Assembly (NCBI GenBank): GCA_013360215.1
Contig: JABWCP010000021.1
Location: forward strand, 1 to 56,117
Direction of reading: 5' to 3'
Source: a bacterium
Lineage (GTDB): Bacteria; CLD3; SB21
DNA: 56,117 nt
This document shows positions 56,052 to 56,117 of the stretch, piece by piece. Each line of letters opens with the position of its first letter. Position 1 is the first letter of the stretch. The notes under the pieces were generated by a model. It worked only from the letters and a program-made list of their open reading frames with translations, was not told the DNA's origin and ran no database searches. The position numbers were made by a program, and so were the translations under genes.

Positions 56052-56117
56052 ATGAGAAAAATAATTCTAATAGTTTGTTTGTTGCTGCTCCGGACGACCG
56101 TATTTGCCGGGGATGGG
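56052..56117 (+). CDS. Start of a PorV/UPF0164-like gene (3' part outside window)
   Basis: The first 22 codons match the truncated gene at 54144, with one silent change, giving the same signal peptide (MRKIILIVCLLLLRTTVFAG). The window ends here. This copy may be the intact gene that originally followed ccmC. Confidence 0.7.
   Translation, partial: MRKIILIVCLLLLRTTVFAGDG

Larger units (their letters stand above)
55838..56117 (+). repeat. 280-bp direct repeat, right copy (reaches window edge)
   Basis: This is the partner of 53930-54209. It starts at the GCGA junction where the DUF4159 remnant ends and continues through the ccmC tail, the 47-base spacer (identical in both copies) and the first 66 bases of the porV-like gene to the last base of the window. 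Confidence 0.95.

Noticed and set aside
53930-56117. A composite transposon
   Set aside because: The repeats are parts of housekeeping genes (ccmC and porV-like). They contain no transposase and no terminal inverted repeats, so the repeat-bounded layout must have another origin.

Overview
The window reads as a chromosomal segment of a Gram-negative, aerobically respiring bacterium of the FCB superphylum (Bacteroidota/Ignavibacteriota/KSB1-like). The pointers are: alternative complex III in place of a bc1 complex, two DUF2723 membrane glycosyltransferase-like proteins, TonB-dependent receptors with an N-terminal carboxypeptidase-like domain, PorV/UPF0164-type barrels, DUF4837 and DUF4159 proteins, many lipoproteins, and weak Shine-Dalgarno signals. 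I cannot fix the phylum from sequence alone. The window starts inside one gene and stops inside a repeat, so it may be a whole assembly contig.

Layout. 1-1.85 kb: end of a gene with a clear terminator, an orphan LuxR-type response regulator and a lipoprotein with an FBXL4-like beta-sandwich. 1.85-9.7 kb (minus strand): a DUF2723 protein and two tandem paralogous TonB-dependent receptors. 10-25.6 kb (plus): a long respiratory block with ctaB, actABCDEF, a small membrane protein, sco, ctaCDEF (a caa3-type oxidase whose subunit I is A2-type), ctaA, a second sco-like gene and DUF420. This encodes a quinol-to-oxygen electron path and its heme A and copper assembly factors. A perfect inverted repeat precedes actA. 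25.6-29.2 kb (minus): an unknown helical protein, then an SDR / exported Mn-type SOD / pterin dehydratase operon. 29.2-34.3 kb (plus): a PorV-like barrel, a helix-hairpin-helix barrel protein, then exbB-exbD-exbD-tonB, which could energise the receptors at 4-10 kb, ending in a strong terminator. 34.5-46.3 kb (minus): a lipoprotein, tRNA-Ile2(CAT), STAS and coiled-coil regulators, a CsgG-like protein, pgsA, DUF4837, a flippase-like protein, a second DUF2723-TPR protein, rfbD, a family 2 glycosyltransferase, dnaB, and a receiver protein with a kinase-like H-box but no ATPase domain. 47-54 kb (plus): HEAT-repeat lipoprotein, UPF0182, acyl-CoA thioesterase, lgt, DUF4159, ccmC.

The most unusual stretch is the right end (53.9-56.1 kb). 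A 280-bp segment holding the end of ccmC and the start of a porV-like gene occurs twice with four mismatches, 1908 bp apart. Between the copies lie a truncated porV-like gene, an AT-rich methyltransferase gene, and a decayed lgt-end/DUF4159 fragment. That fragment is joined to the ccmC tail at a 4-base GCGA microhomology. It is only about four-fifths identical to the local DUF4159 gene while the adjoining ccmC/porV part is about 98.6% identical, so the island is a mosaic of different ages. Nothing here is clearly a new defence or biosynthetic system. The mosaic, the actA-upstream palindrome and the kinase-less REC/H-box protein most deserve follow-up.
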